DNA from: Dorea phocaeensis
GTDB lineage: Bacteria > Bacillota > Clostridia > Lachnospirales > Lachnospiraceae
Assembly: GCF_900240315.1 (NCBI RefSeq)
Contig: NZ_OEPZ01000002.1
Location: 62,001 to 126,000 of the forward strand
Direction of reading: 5' to 3'
DNA length: 64,000 nt
Under the pieces are notes generated by a model, which saw only the letters and a list, made by a program, of their open reading frames with translations, was not told the DNA's origin and made no database searches. A program made the position numbers and the translations under genes. Position 1 is the stretch's first letter. Each line of letters starts with the position of its first letter. Below, in pieces: positions 28,380 to 37,137 of the stretch.

Positions 28380-29549
28380 CTATAATGTCTTTGCTCCATC
28401 TCCGATATCTACCACATAGAACTCAGCTTTGTGTCCGACCTTTTCTTCATAGATCTTTCCAATCTCATCAACGAAATGATCCACTGCATCATTTTTCACG
28501 ATGCTGACTGTACATCCGCCGAATCCGCCTCCTGTAATACGGGATCCTAATACGCCCGGCATTGCCTGCGCCAGATCTACCAGAATATCAATCTCTTCAC
28601 AGGAAACTTCATAATCATAGCGCAAAGATTCATGGGATGCATTCATCAGTTTTCCAAACAATTCCACATCGTTATCTTTCAACGCTGCTACTGCACGGAT
28701 TGCTCTCTGATTCTCGTAAACCGCATGTTTTGCACGTTTCTGTCTGATTGGATCCTTAATAGCGTCCTTATGCGCCTCGTATTCCTCTTCTGTCAGATCT
28801 CCTAACGTCTTGATATCCATTACTTCCTGCAGTTCTTTCAGCGCCGTCTCGCATTCCTGTCTTCTGTCATTGTAAGCAGAATCCACCAGGCTGTGCTTTA
28901 CTTTACTATTGGTAATCACGATCTTCGCATCCTCAAGAACCACCGGTGCATACTCGTAGTTCAGCGTGTTGGTATCCAGGAAGATCGCGTGATCCTTCTT
29001 ACCCATTGCACTTGCAAACTGATCCATAATACCGCAGTTACATCCATTGAAGTTATTCTCAGAATCCTGTCCGATCAGCGCGATATCAATCATGGATACA
29101 CCGTCGAATCCAAAGGTATCTTTTAAGATCAGCCCTGTCAGCACTTCCAAAGATGCAGAAGAAGACAGTCCGGAACCATTCGGGATATTTCCGTAAATCA
29201 GGATATCCAGTCCATGTGGAAGCTTGTACCCTCTCTTCTCAAACGCCCACATTACTCCCTTCGGATAATTGGTCCAATTCGCCTTCTCATCCGGAACCAA
29301 CTCGTCAAGACTCGTCTCGATCACACCTAATTTTCCAAAATTAGCGGAGTAAAAACGAAGCTTGCGATCCTCTCTGTTTTTTACGATTCCATACGTACCA
29401 AGTGTCAGCGCACACGGAAATACATGTCCCCCGTTGTAATCCGTATGTTCTCCGATCAGGTTCACGCGTCCCGGTGCAAAATATGCGCGTACTTCCCCAT
29501 CTGCGCCATAGAGTTCTTTAAATTTTGCGATCAGCTGTTCTTTGGTCAT
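28380..29549 (-). CDS. galK: Galactokinase
   Basis: Phosphorylates galactose at C1 with ATP. GHMP-kinase of about 389 residues: substrate-binding signature GRVNLIGEHTDYNGG, phosphate loop PNGSGLSSSASLE, catalytic aspartate in NCGIMDQFASAMG and C-terminal GSRITGGGFGGCTV. Start is the ATG at 29549, eight bases after GGAGG; an ATG at 29564 in the same frame has no ribosome site. It is the first gene of galK-galT-ClC, behind the promoter at 29591-29619. A mutarotase or UDP-galactose epimerase is not in the window. Confidence 0.96.
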   Translation of the reverse strand: MTKEQLIAKFKELYGADGEVRAYFAPGRVNLIGEHTDYNGGHVFPCALTLGTYGIVKNREDRKLRFYSANFGKLGVIETSLDELVPDEKANWTNYPKGVMWAFEKRGYKLPHGLDILIYGNIPNGSGLSSSASLEVLTGLILKDTFGFDGVSMIDIALIGQDSENNFNGCNCGIMDQFASAMGKKDHAIFLDTNTLNYEYAPVVLEDAKIVITNSKVKHSLVDSAYNDRRQECETALKELQEVMDIKTLGDLTEEEYEAHKDAIKDPIRQKRAKHAVYENQRAIRAVAALKDNDVELFGKLMNASHESLRYDYEVSCEEIDILVDLAQAMPGVLGSRITGGGFGGCTVSIVKNDAVDHFVDEIGKIYEEKVGHKAEFYVVDIGDGAKTL

Positions 29550-29590
29550 TTCAAAATCCTCCATTGATATTATTTTCCATCTAATTTATA

Positions 29591-29619
29591 ATTATAATGC
29601 GACATGTGTATTATCACAA
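29591..29619 (-). promoter_or_regulatory. Promoter of the galK operon
   Basis: Minus strand TTGTGA (29614-29619), 17-base spacer, TATAAT (29591-29596), in the 129-bp gap shared with the divergent AraC-type regulator. An overlapping alternative TTGATA-N17-TAATAC exists a few bases further upstream. Confidence 0.7.
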
Positions 29620-29678
29620 TAAGGATATTGTATCAAATTATAAGAATATTGAGGAAAAACAAGAAAAAAGGAGAAGGC

Positions 29679-30563
29679 ATGCAGATCCACACCGAAAAAA
29701 ACCAAAAAGAAATCAAAAGCCACGGAAGCTTTGCCTTCCCTGTTCATATCAGTCCCGAATCCATTCAGTCTTATGAACAGGGCAATTTCCTGTGGCACTG
29801 GCATCCGGAAATCGAACTGACGCTGATTACTTCCGGTCAAATGGAATACTATGTCAACGACAAAAAATATACCCTTTCCGAAGGAGAAGGACTTTTCGGC
29901 AACAGCAACGCACTGCACTCAGGCCATATGAAAGACGGACAGAACTGTGATTATCTGACCGTCACCTTTCACCCCCGTTTTATCTACGGCTACGAAAACA
30001 GTCTGCTGCAGACGCGATATGTTGACTTTATCACCTCCAGCGAGGTCTGGCATTCCTTAAAGCTTACACCAGATACCAAGTGGCAGCAGGAAATCCTCGT
30101 TCTCATTCAGGAGATCACAATGCTTGCCCAGGATCCGCCTTACGACTACGAACTGGAAGTTCATCTTCTCCTGACCCAGATTTGGCAGAAGCTCTACCGG
30201 TATTTTAAGAGTCTTCCGGAAGAAGAAGCAAGACCCCAGAAACACCTGGAACGTCTGAAGCAGATTCTTACCTATCTGCAGGCTCACTATCAGGAAGACC
30301 TTTCTCTTGACGATGTGGCCGACCACATCAGCATCTGCAAAAGCGAGTGCTGCCGCTTCTTTAAGAAATATATGAAGATGACGATCTTCGACTACCTTTT
30401 GTTCCTTCGGATTCAGAACAGCCTGCCTCTTCTTCGCGCCGGAGAAAGTATTACAAAAACGGCCGGCATGGTTGGATTCTCCACGCCGGCCTATTACGGT
30501 CAGATTTTCAAACGTTATATGGGTTGTTCTCCTACAGCTTGGCGGTCAATGTCTTCGCACTGA
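29679..30563 (+). CDS. AraC-family regulator, probable galactose-operon activator
   Basis: 294-residue regulator: N-terminal cupin sensor domain (WHWHPEIELTLITSG with metal/sugar-pocket histidines; LSEGEGLFGNSNALHS) and C-terminal double helix-turn-helix (about 195-290: LSLDDVADHISICKSECCRFFKKYM, then ITKTAGMVGFSTPAYYGQIFKRYMGCSP). The ATG at 29679 follows AAAGGAGAAGGC; the frame runs upstream without ribosome sites. Divergent placement next to galK makes regulation of the galactose operon likely. Its last 32 bases overlap the convergent ACT-domain gene. Confidence 0.9.
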   Translation: MQIHTEKNQKEIKSHGSFAFPVHISPESIQSYEQGNFLWHWHPEIELTLITSGQMEYYVNDKKYTLSEGEGLFGNSNALHSGHMKDGQNCDYLTVTFHPRFIYGYENSLLQTRYVDFITSSEVWHSLKLTPDTKWQQEILVLIQEITMLAQDPPYDYELEVHLLLTQIWQKLYRYFKSLPEEEARPQKHLERLKQILTYLQAHYQEDLSLDDVADHISICKSECCRFFKKYMKMTIFDYLLFLRIQNSLPLLRAGESITKTAGMVGFSTPAYYGQIFKRYMGCSPTAWRSMSSH

Positions 30564-30777
30564 CACCTTCCTGCATCCCAAGCTTCCCGGACAGAGCACT
30601 GGTAACATCTCCCGGTGCATCCAATACCACACTGATAATGGATACACCCCGGTCTCTGTACGGGATTCCCATACGTCCCACAATATATTGGCGAAACTCG
30701 TGCAGCAGTTCATTAACCGCTGTCGCCGCCTCTTCATTTTTCAAAATAATACTGATGACAGACACCCGACTCTCCAT
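30532..30777 (-). CDS. TM1266-type ACT-domain regulator (iron-only hydrogenase associated)
   Basis: Small 81-residue protein formed by a single ACT/NikR-C-like ferredoxin fold. The IVGRMGIPYRDRGVSIISVV segment and following ALSGKLGMQEGVSAKTL match the TM1266 family, named as putative regulators of [FeFe]-hydrogenase systems, whose ligand and target are unknown. No hyd genes are in the window; instead it lies 44 bp after a flavodiiron protein gene and may be cotranscribed with it. ATG at 30777 and GTG at 30780 both lie within reach of AAAGGA. It ends inside the convergent AraC gene. Confidence 0.85.
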   Translation of the reverse strand: MESRVSVISIILKNEEAATAVNELLHEFRQYIVGRMGIPYRDRGVSIISVVLDAPGDVTSALSGKLGMQEGVSAKTLTAKL

Positions 30778-30821
30778 CACAGTTCATCCTTTCCGATATC
30801 TCTTAACACCAAAACAAGTTC

Positions 30822-32021
30822 TTACAGAGCGTCTGCGATCTGCTTAGCGAATGCATCCAGTTCTTCCGCCCGCTCCTGCTTTAATGCAGACTTGATGGAC
30901 AGTTTCAGATCCAGAACATTCATCTCCTTCATCTCTTCCAAGCACTTCACAATCTGCTTTCCAGCCGTCGGCGCCCAAGTTCCGTTATCCATCACAGCCA
31001 CAGTACGTTTCTGTACAGCCAGTGCCTTCATGTCCGTCAGAAGATTTTCCATCGGCGGATAGATTCCTCCGTTATAGGTTGGACTTGCCAACACAATATG
31101 GCTGCACCGGAAACACTCTGCAATCAGTTCCGATACATGCGTTGTAGACACATCGTAAGCTTTTATTCTCTTTACACCTTTTTCTGCCAACGCGCAAGCC
31201 AGAGCATTCACCGCCTGTTCCGTATGTCCGTAAATGGAACCATAGAAAATTGCCACTGCGCGATCTTCCGGCTCATAGCGACTCCAAAGATCATACTTTT
31301 CTACCACCCAGGCAATCTTCTCTCTCCAAACCGGACCATGAAGGGAACAGATCATCTGAATATCAAAGGCTGCTGCTTTCTTAAGAAGAGCCTGTACTTG
31401 CATTCCATATTTTCCGACAATATTGGAATAATATCTTCTGGCATCCTTCACCCATTCTGCATCCAGATCTACTTCATCGTCAAAGAGACCTCCATTTAAT
31501 GCTCCGAAGGTTCCAAATGCATCTGCCGCAAACAAGATCTTTGTCGTCTCCTCATAACTCACCATAACCTCCGGCCAGTGTACCATCGGTGCCATCACAA
31601 AGTGAAGCGTATGTTTTCCGGTAGAAAGGGTATCGCCTTCTTTTACCAGCACCACTCGGTTATCCGTATCAATCGCAAAAAACTGCTGGATCATCTGAAT
31701 CGTCTTTGCGTTTCCTACCACCTTCATCTGCGGATAACGCTTCATCAGCTCTTCGATATTCGCACAATGATCCGGTTCCATATGCTGAATCACAAGATAA
31801 TCCACACTTCTTCCAGCAAGTGCATAAGTAAGGTTATCCAGATACTGTGCAGTCACAGATGCATCCACTGTATCCATTACCGTCACCTTCTCATCCAAAA
31901 TCAGATAAGAATTATAAGACACTCCCCTTGGAATTGGGAATAAATTTTCAAACAACGCAGTTCTTCTGTCATCGCAGCCTACCCAAATGATATCTTCTGT
32001 TACTTTTCTCGTACTCTGCAT
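30822..32021 (-). CDS. Flavodiiron protein (FprA/A-type flavoprotein)
   Basis: 399-residue oxygen or nitric-oxide reductase of anaerobes. The metallo-beta-lactamase domain holds the di-iron ligands HMEPDH (His80, Glu82, Asp84, His85), MVHWPE, FAADAFG and SLHGPVW. The C-terminal flavodoxin domain (about 250-395) begins with the FMN loop AIFYGSIYGHTEQ. No rubredoxin domain is fused. In Clostridia this protein protects oxygen-sensitive enzymes by four-electron reduction of O2 to water. Strong AGGAGGAG ribosome site and a promoter at 32074-32103. Confidence 0.95.
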   Translation of the reverse strand: MQSTRKVTEDIIWVGCDDRRTALFENLFPIPRGVSYNSYLILDEKVTVMDTVDASVTAQYLDNLTYALAGRSVDYLVIQHMEPDHCANIEELMKRYPQMKVVGNAKTIQMIQQFFAIDTDNRVVLVKEGDTLSTGKHTLHFVMAPMVHWPEVMVSYEETTKILFAADAFGTFGALNGGLFDDEVDLDAEWVKDARRYYSNIVGKYGMQVQALLKKAAAFDIQMICSLHGPVWREKIAWVVEKYDLWSRYEPEDRAVAIFYGSIYGHTEQAVNALACALAEKGVKRIKAYDVSTTHVSELIAECFRCSHIVLASPTYNGGIYPPMENLLTDMKALAVQKRTVAVMDNGTWAPTAGKQIVKCLEEMKEMNVLDLKLSIKSALKQERAEELDAFAKQIADAL

Positions 32022-32073
32022 ATTTTAAGACTCCTCCTATCAGGTATCGTTTCTATTATTAACAAGCACACCT

Positions 32074-32103
32074 ATTATAGCACAGTTCCTCCAGATTGGA
32101 CAA
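32074..32103 (-). promoter_or_regulatory. Promoter of the flavodiiron gene
   Basis: Minus strand TTGTCC (32098-32103), 18-base spacer, TATAAT (32074-32079), about 50 bp ahead of the start codon. Confidence 0.65.
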
Positions 32104-32131
32104 AATATTTTCAGCCTATGCCTGTTCTTTA

Positions 32132-33034
32132 TTATGTGGATTTGTAATTTAAAATAAACATGGTTGACAATACCAGCGCAAATCCAGCCAGGTCAATGGG
32201 CTGAAACTTTGTTCCTAAAAACAGGAACGCAAACGCTGTCGCTGCCACAGGCTCCATACTGGACAAAAGTCCAGCATACACCGATCCCACCTTTGCCACT
32301 GCTGCCAGATAAAAGCAAAACGGCAAAATAGTACCCAGAATCACAATTACCAAAAATGCAATCACAACGCCCAGATCGATAGACGCTGCAATCCGCCACG
32401 GCCTGGTTGCCAGTGTCAAAACCACACCGCCTAGTATCATGGCCCATGCACACACCATTTCTGCCGGATACTTTTTCAAAAGAGGCGCTGGAAGCACCCC
32501 GTAAAAGCAGGTTGTCAGTACCACCAACGCTCCGATAAAAAGCCCTTTGCCCGACACACTCATGGCGTGGATATTGCCATGGGTTGCCACCAGAAAGATT
32601 CCTGATACCGAGCAAAAAACTGCCAGAATTTCCTTTGCCTTCGGCGGCACCCTGTACAGAAGCGCATAATACAGAATCAGCACTGCCGGATTCAGATATT
32701 GAAAAATGGTTGCCGTCCCCGCGTTCGTCTCCTGTACCATGGCAAAAAAAGTATACTGCATCCCCATCATTCCCAAAATGGAAAAAAGCACCTGCCGGAT
32801 GCCGTCTCTTTTCTCCTTCCAAATCCCCCATGGTTCCTGCCGTTTCCAGACTACTGCATAAACAAACAGCAGGATTCCTGCACACAAAAGCCGGTAGGGA
32901 ACCAGCCACTCCGACACAATGTCTTTTTGCTCAAAGAGATACTGAGCCACAGGGCTTGAAGCCCCCCACAAAAGCCCTGCCAAAAAGGCCAGCATGAACC
33001 CGCGCTTTCTCTGTGTCCCTCCTTGTTCCTTCAT
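32132..33034 (-). CDS. EamA-family drug/metabolite transporter
   Basis: 300-residue membrane protein with ten predicted helices in two EamA repeats (LAGLLWGASSPVAQYLF in the first; LLSSMEPVAATAFAFLFLGT in the second, the canonical SxxEPV element). Family members export or import amino acids, nucleosides and other metabolites; substrate unknown. It follows the YitT gene by 21 bp and likely shares its transcript. Confidence 0.9.
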   Translation of the reverse strand: MKEQGGTQRKRGFMLAFLAGLLWGASSPVAQYLFEQKDIVSEWLVPYRLLCAGILLFVYAVVWKRQEPWGIWKEKRDGIRQVLFSILGMMGMQYTFFAMVQETNAGTATIFQYLNPAVLILYYALLYRVPPKAKEILAVFCSVSGIFLVATHGNIHAMSVSGKGLFIGALVVLTTCFYGVLPAPLLKKYPAEMVCAWAMILGGVVLTLATRPWRIAASIDLGVVIAFLVIVILGTILPFCFYLAAVAKVGSVYAGLLSSMEPVAATAFAFLFLGTKFQPIDLAGFALVLSTMFILNYKST

Positions 33035-33055
33035 AACTATTTTCCTCTAGCTTCT

Positions 33056-33928
33056 CTAACTTTCCTCTCCATAACGTCTCTCCAGCGTAAATCCTCTTCC
33101 CCGAACTTCGTTGATCTGCGTAATGGTAATAAACGCCTTTGGATCGACCATCTGCACCAGTTCCTTCACAGAATAAAGCTTCCGCTTTGGAATCACACAA
33201 AGTACGCCTTGCTGCTGTTTCTTTCCATAACCGGTTTCAATATGAACCATGGTTACTCCGGCATCGATTTCCTTTAGCATCTTCTCCTTCACTTCCTCAT
33301 AAAGCTCCGTGATAATAAATAGCTGAATCTGAGACTGTCCCATCAGCATCACGCAGTTCAGCACAATTGTCGTTAGAATCAGCGCAAGAATACCATACAG
33401 AATCTGTTCGGAATTGGAAAAGAACACCTGCATTCCCAGCACTGTAAAATCCACAACATACAAAAGTGCTGCCACTGGAATATGAAACCATTTGTTGAAT
33501 ACCAATGCCAGAATATCCGTTCCTCCTGTGGACGCTCCTACCCGGACAATCAGACCGATTCCAAGCCCCAAAAGCGCTCCTCCGTAAATCGTTGCCAGCA
33601 TAATATTATCCGTCATATCCGCCACGCCCGGAATCTGTCTTACGACCGATAAAAATGTCGGGTATACAAAGGTACTGATAATGGTCGTCAGCGCAAACTT
33701 CTTACCAAGCACCACAGCCCCCAGCACAAATAAAATCGCATTGACGATAAAGATAATCAGGGACAGATCAATCGGGAAATAGTGGCTGATCGTCAGACCC
33801 ATACCCGTCGCGCCTCCCATAATAATTCCGTGAGGCACCATAAATGCCGACACCGTAAACGCAAGGATCAGGTTCCCTGCCAAAACCCCAATAATTGTCC
33901 ACAGGTTCTTTTTCCATTTCTTTTCCAT
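33056..33928 (-). CDS. YitT-family membrane protein
   Basis: 290 residues: five or six membrane helices (YitT_membrane, formerly DUF161; GGATGMGLTISHYF, GASTGGTDILALVFNKW) and a cytoplasmic DUF2179 domain at about 215-285 (GVTMVHIETGYGKKQQQ; FITITQINEVRGRGF). Function of the family is not settled. GAGGTTGAG precedes the ATG. It starts 37 bp after tex and probably belongs to a tex-yitT-eamA unit. Confidence 0.92.
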   Translation of the reverse strand: MEKKWKKNLWTIIGVLAGNLILAFTVSAFMVPHGIIMGGATGMGLTISHYFPIDLSLIIFIVNAILFVLGAVVLGKKFALTTIISTFVYPTFLSVVRQIPGVADMTDNIMLATIYGGALLGLGIGLIVRVGASTGGTDILALVFNKWFHIPVAALLYVVDFTVLGMQVFFSNSEQILYGILALILTTIVLNCVMLMGQSQIQLFIITELYEEVKEKMLKEIDAGVTMVHIETGYGKKQQQGVLCVIPKRKLYSVKELVQMVDPKAFITITQINEVRGRGFTLERRYGEES

Positions 33929-33965
33929 TTTAACTCAACCTCTTTTCACCAATTTCATCTGCCCG

Positions 33966-36122
33966 TTAAGAAATCCCCTTCATGGTCAGCTGAATCCGTT
34001 TCCGCTTCGGATCCACACTCAACACCTTGACATCCACAATATCCCCAACACTGACCGCTTCCAGCGGATGTTTGATAAATTTCTTATCGGTAATTTCTGA
34101 AATATGAACCAACCCGTCCTGATGTACGCCAATATCCACAAACACACCAAAGTCAATCACGTTTCTGACGGTTCCTTTTAAGACCATTCCTTCTGTGAGA
34201 TCCTTCATCTCCAGCACATCCGTGCGAAGAATCGGCTTTGGCATCTCATCACGCGGATCTCTGGCCGGCTTTTCCAACTCCCGCACAATATCCCGAAGCG
34301 TAATTTCTCCAATCCCAAGTTCCTGTGCCAAACGTCCATAATCCTTGATGGTAAGAGACAATCCCGTCAGTTTCCCTCCATTGATATCCGATGTCTGGAA
34401 GCCTTGTTTTTCCAAAAGCTTCTCTGCTGCCTCATAGGATTCCGGATGAACACTGGTTCCATCCAGCGGATTTTTAGCATCCTGAATCCGCATAAATCCG
34501 GCGCACTGCTCATAAGCCTTAGGTCCCAACTTCGCAACCTTCAGAAGGTCCTTCCTGCTTTGAAATCTTCCGTTTTCTTCCCGGTACGCCACAATATTCT
34601 TGGCGATAGCACTTGAAATGCCTGAAATATAAGAAAGAAGCGGTGCGGATGCCGTATTTAAGTCTACCCCTACCTTATTGACACAGTCTTCTACCACGCC
34701 AGACAGGGCTTCACTTAACTTCTTCTGATTCATATCATGCTGATACTGGCCAACCCCAATGGATTTCGGATCAATCTTCACAAGCTCTGCCAGCGGATCC
34801 TGAAGTCTCCTTGCAATAGAAGCCGCACTTCTCTGCCCCACATCAAACTTCGGAAATTCCTCTGTTGCCAGCTTGCTTGCCGAATACACCGAAGCTCCTG
34901 CCTCACTAACGATGACATACTGCACCTTTTCTGGAATTTCCTTTAATAATTCTACGATAAACATCTCCGATTCCCGGGATGCCGTTCCATTTCCAAGTGA
35001 AATCAACGTGATCTGGTATTTTTTAATAATTTTCTTCAATAAATCTTTTGACGCTTTTATCTTCTGCGGTGTCGTCGGCGCCGTTGGATAAATCACTGTT
35101 GTCCCGATGACCTTTCCCGTCGGATCCACCACTGCCAGCTTGCATCCGGTACGAAATGCGGGATCCCAGCCAAGCACCGTCTGCCCCACAATCGGAGGCT
35201 GCATCAAGAGCTGCCCCAGATTCTTCTTAAACACCTCGATCGCCCCGTCTTCCGCCTTCTCCGTCAGATCGCTTCGGATCTCCCGTTCAATAGCCGGTCC
35301 AATTAAACGCTTGTAACTATCCGCAGCTGCCTCCTTCAAGACCGGCATCGTATATGGATTTTCCCGGTGGATCGTTTTCTTCTCCAGATATCTAAGAATG
35401 TCTTCTTCTGGAGCTTCCACTTTTACCATCAGAAATTTCTCTTTCTCTCCGCGATTCAACGCCAGAATCCGATGTCCTGCCAATTTCTGAATCGGCTCCT
35501 CAAATTCATAATACATCTCATAGACAGACTCTGCCTTTTCATCCTTTGCCGCAGAGACCACGCGTCCCTTCTGCATGGTTATTTTACGGATATAGCTTCG
35601 GTAATCCGCCTCATCGGAAATACCTTCCGCAATAATATCTCTTGCCCCGGCAATGGCTTCCTCTGCACTATGTACCTCTTTTTGAGGATCTACATAAGCC
35701 TGTGCAGTCTGTTCCAACGGAACGTCCGTCTTCTGCAGCAGGATCAAGGCTGCCAAAGGCTCTAATCCCTTCTCCTTCGCAATCGTCGCGCGTGTCCTTC
35801 TCTTTGGACGATACGGACGATACAAATCTTCTACAACGACCAGTGTCTCCGCCTTCTCAATCTGCGCCCGAAGCTCATCCGTAATCTTTCCCTGCTCTTC
35901 AATACTGGATAAGACCTGCGCCTTCTTCTCTTCCAGATTTCTAAGGTACACCAGACGCTCGTGAAGCTTCCGAAGCTGTTCATCGTTCAGTGTTCCCGTC
36001 GCCTCTTTTCTATATCTCGCAATAAATGGAATGGTATTGCCTTCGTCAATCAGTTTGACCGCTGCATCCACCTGCCATCTCTTTACGCCAAGCTCTTCTG
36101 TTATTTTCTGATTAATGTCCAT
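33966..36122 (-). CDS. tex: Tex family RNA-binding transcription accessory protein
   Basis: 718-residue protein with the full Tex architecture: N-terminal helical region, YqgF/RNase H-like domain (LGWDPAFRTGCKLAVVDPTGKV), helix-hairpin-helix pair (VDLNTASAPLLSYISGIS; FQSRKDLLKVAKLGPKAYEQ), HTH segments and a C-terminal S1 domain (LKGTVRNVIDFGVFVDIGVH). Tex binds nucleic acid and is linked to transcription and to stress and virulence gene expression in several bacteria. AGAGAGG lies before the ATG. Confidence 0.96.
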   Translation of the reverse strand: MDINQKITEELGVKRWQVDAAVKLIDEGNTIPFIARYRKEATGTLNDEQLRKLHERLVYLRNLEEKKAQVLSSIEEQGKITDELRAQIEKAETLVVVEDLYRPYRPKRRTRATIAKEKGLEPLAALILLQKTDVPLEQTAQAYVDPQKEVHSAEEAIAGARDIIAEGISDEADYRSYIRKITMQKGRVVSAAKDEKAESVYEMYYEFEEPIQKLAGHRILALNRGEKEKFLMVKVEAPEEDILRYLEKKTIHRENPYTMPVLKEAAADSYKRLIGPAIEREIRSDLTEKAEDGAIEVFKKNLGQLLMQPPIVGQTVLGWDPAFRTGCKLAVVDPTGKVIGTTVIYPTAPTTPQKIKASKDLLKKIIKKYQITLISLGNGTASRESEMFIVELLKEIPEKVQYVIVSEAGASVYSASKLATEEFPKFDVGQRSAASIARRLQDPLAELVKIDPKSIGVGQYQHDMNQKKLSEALSGVVEDCVNKVGVDLNTASAPLLSYISGISSAIAKNIVAYREENGRFQSRKDLLKVAKLGPKAYEQCAGFMRIQDAKNPLDGTSVHPESYEAAEKLLEKQGFQTSDINGGKLTGLSLTIKDYGRLAQELGIGEITLRDIVRELEKPARDPRDEMPKPILRTDVLEMKDLTEGMVLKGTVRNVIDFGVFVDIGVHQDGLVHISEITDKKFIKHPLEAVSVGDIVDVKVLSVDPKRKRIQLTMKGIS

Positions 36123-36263
36123 ATTTGCATACCTCTCTTCCGGCTCTTAGGCGCCGCTTTCTCGCAGATTTCCATTCGCCCTTTTCAAGCCACTGCTGTC
36201 CATTATAACGGAATTTTTCTTGCATCGCAATGGCATAACCCACACCGAGTTCACTCTGTTTTC

Positions 36264-36292
36264 TTGAAAAAACCAACCAGACATGCTATACT
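36264..36292 (+). promoter_or_regulatory. Promoter of the TetR-family gene
   Basis: TTGAAA (36264-36269), 17-base spacer, TATACT (36287-36292), 46 bp before the ATG. The 215-bp gap 36123-36338 otherwise contains only the leader of tex. Confidence 0.78.
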
Positions 36293-36338
36293 GTGTCTAC
36301 CATAAAAATAACTTCAAATTAAAGGGGAGTCATAACAC

Positions 36339-36941
36339 ATGCATGAAGAAACACAAGAGCTATCCAAGCAGCAATTAAAGTCAAAAGAAACGAAAGCCAA
36401 AATCTTCCGCGCCGCAAAACAGATTTTAAGAAAACAGGGCTACGAACGCCTGTCAATCAAAAATATCTGCGAGGAAGCCGGAGTCTCCAACGGAAGTTTT
36501 TATCACCATTTCAAGACCAAGGACGACCTTTTATCCTATTATATAGAAGAACAGCCAAGCATCAATCCGGATCTTCTGGATCTTCCGAAGAATGTGGAAG
36601 ATGCCAAAAACACGATTGTAGAAGTCTACCGGAACTATGTTCACTACTGTCAGGAGCTGGGGGTAGAATTCATGGCAAACTATTACACCCCAAAAAATCA
36701 ATCTTTAAACCCACTGATCCGTACCGCTCGTCCATATCCAATCCTGACGGTGCAAAACTATCTGCAAAAAGCAATTGACGCCGAAATTCTCACAATTGAG
36801 CAGGATCTGGAATCCATCACCACAGACATCCGGATGATCGTAATCGGAAATGTATTTGAATGGTGTCTAAAAAATGGAGAAGCTGATTTTGAAGGAAATA
36901 TGAAACGTTCTCTGACCACTTATCTGAACGGGTTATTCTAA
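36339..36941 (+). CDS. TetR/AcrR-family transcriptional regulator
   Basis: 200-residue repressor. The N-terminal HTH (about 17-62) reads RIFRAAKQILRKQGYERLSI in register with the family, followed by ICEEAGVSNGSFYHHFKTKDD, the recognition helix region. The C-terminal ligand domain has no recognisable specificity. AAAGGGGAG precedes the ATG. It is followed by its own terminator; the next genes on the same strand encode lipid-modifying enzymes and could be targets, which is conjecture. Confidence 0.92.
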   Translation: MHEETQELSKQQLKSKETKAKIFRAAKQILRKQGYERLSIKNICEEAGVSNGSFYHHFKTKDDLLSYYIEEQPSINPDLLDLPKNVEDAKNTIVEVYRNYVHYCQELGVEFMANYYTPKNQSLNPLIRTARPYPILTVQNYLQKAIDAEILTIEQDLESITTDIRMIVIGNVFEWCLKNGEADFEGNMKRSLTTYLNGLF

Positions 36942-36959
36942 CAGAATCCCGATAACATG

Positions 36960-36996
36960 AAAAAATCCCTCAGGCAAGCGACCTGAGAGGATTTTC
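36960..36996 (+). terminator. Terminator after the TetR gene
   Basis: Stem AAAATCC-CTCAGG / CCTGAG-A-GGATTTT with one bulged base and a 7-base loop, 18 bp after the stop. Confidence 0.78.
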
Positions 36997-37137
36997 CAGA
37001 AGGGAATATGGCAGTTGTTACTACCAAAACAATAATATCTTTATGGTTGTATCATACCATCATTTTTCACAGAAATCCAATCAGTTATCATAATATAACT
37101 CCCTCAGTTATAGATAACTTCTATAAGGAGAACATGA

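Noticed and set aside
32193-32909. 238-codon minus-strand frame inside the EamA gene
   Set aside because: Overlaps the transporter in another frame; Gly/Ser/Cys-rich composition without membrane helices shows it is not the real frame.
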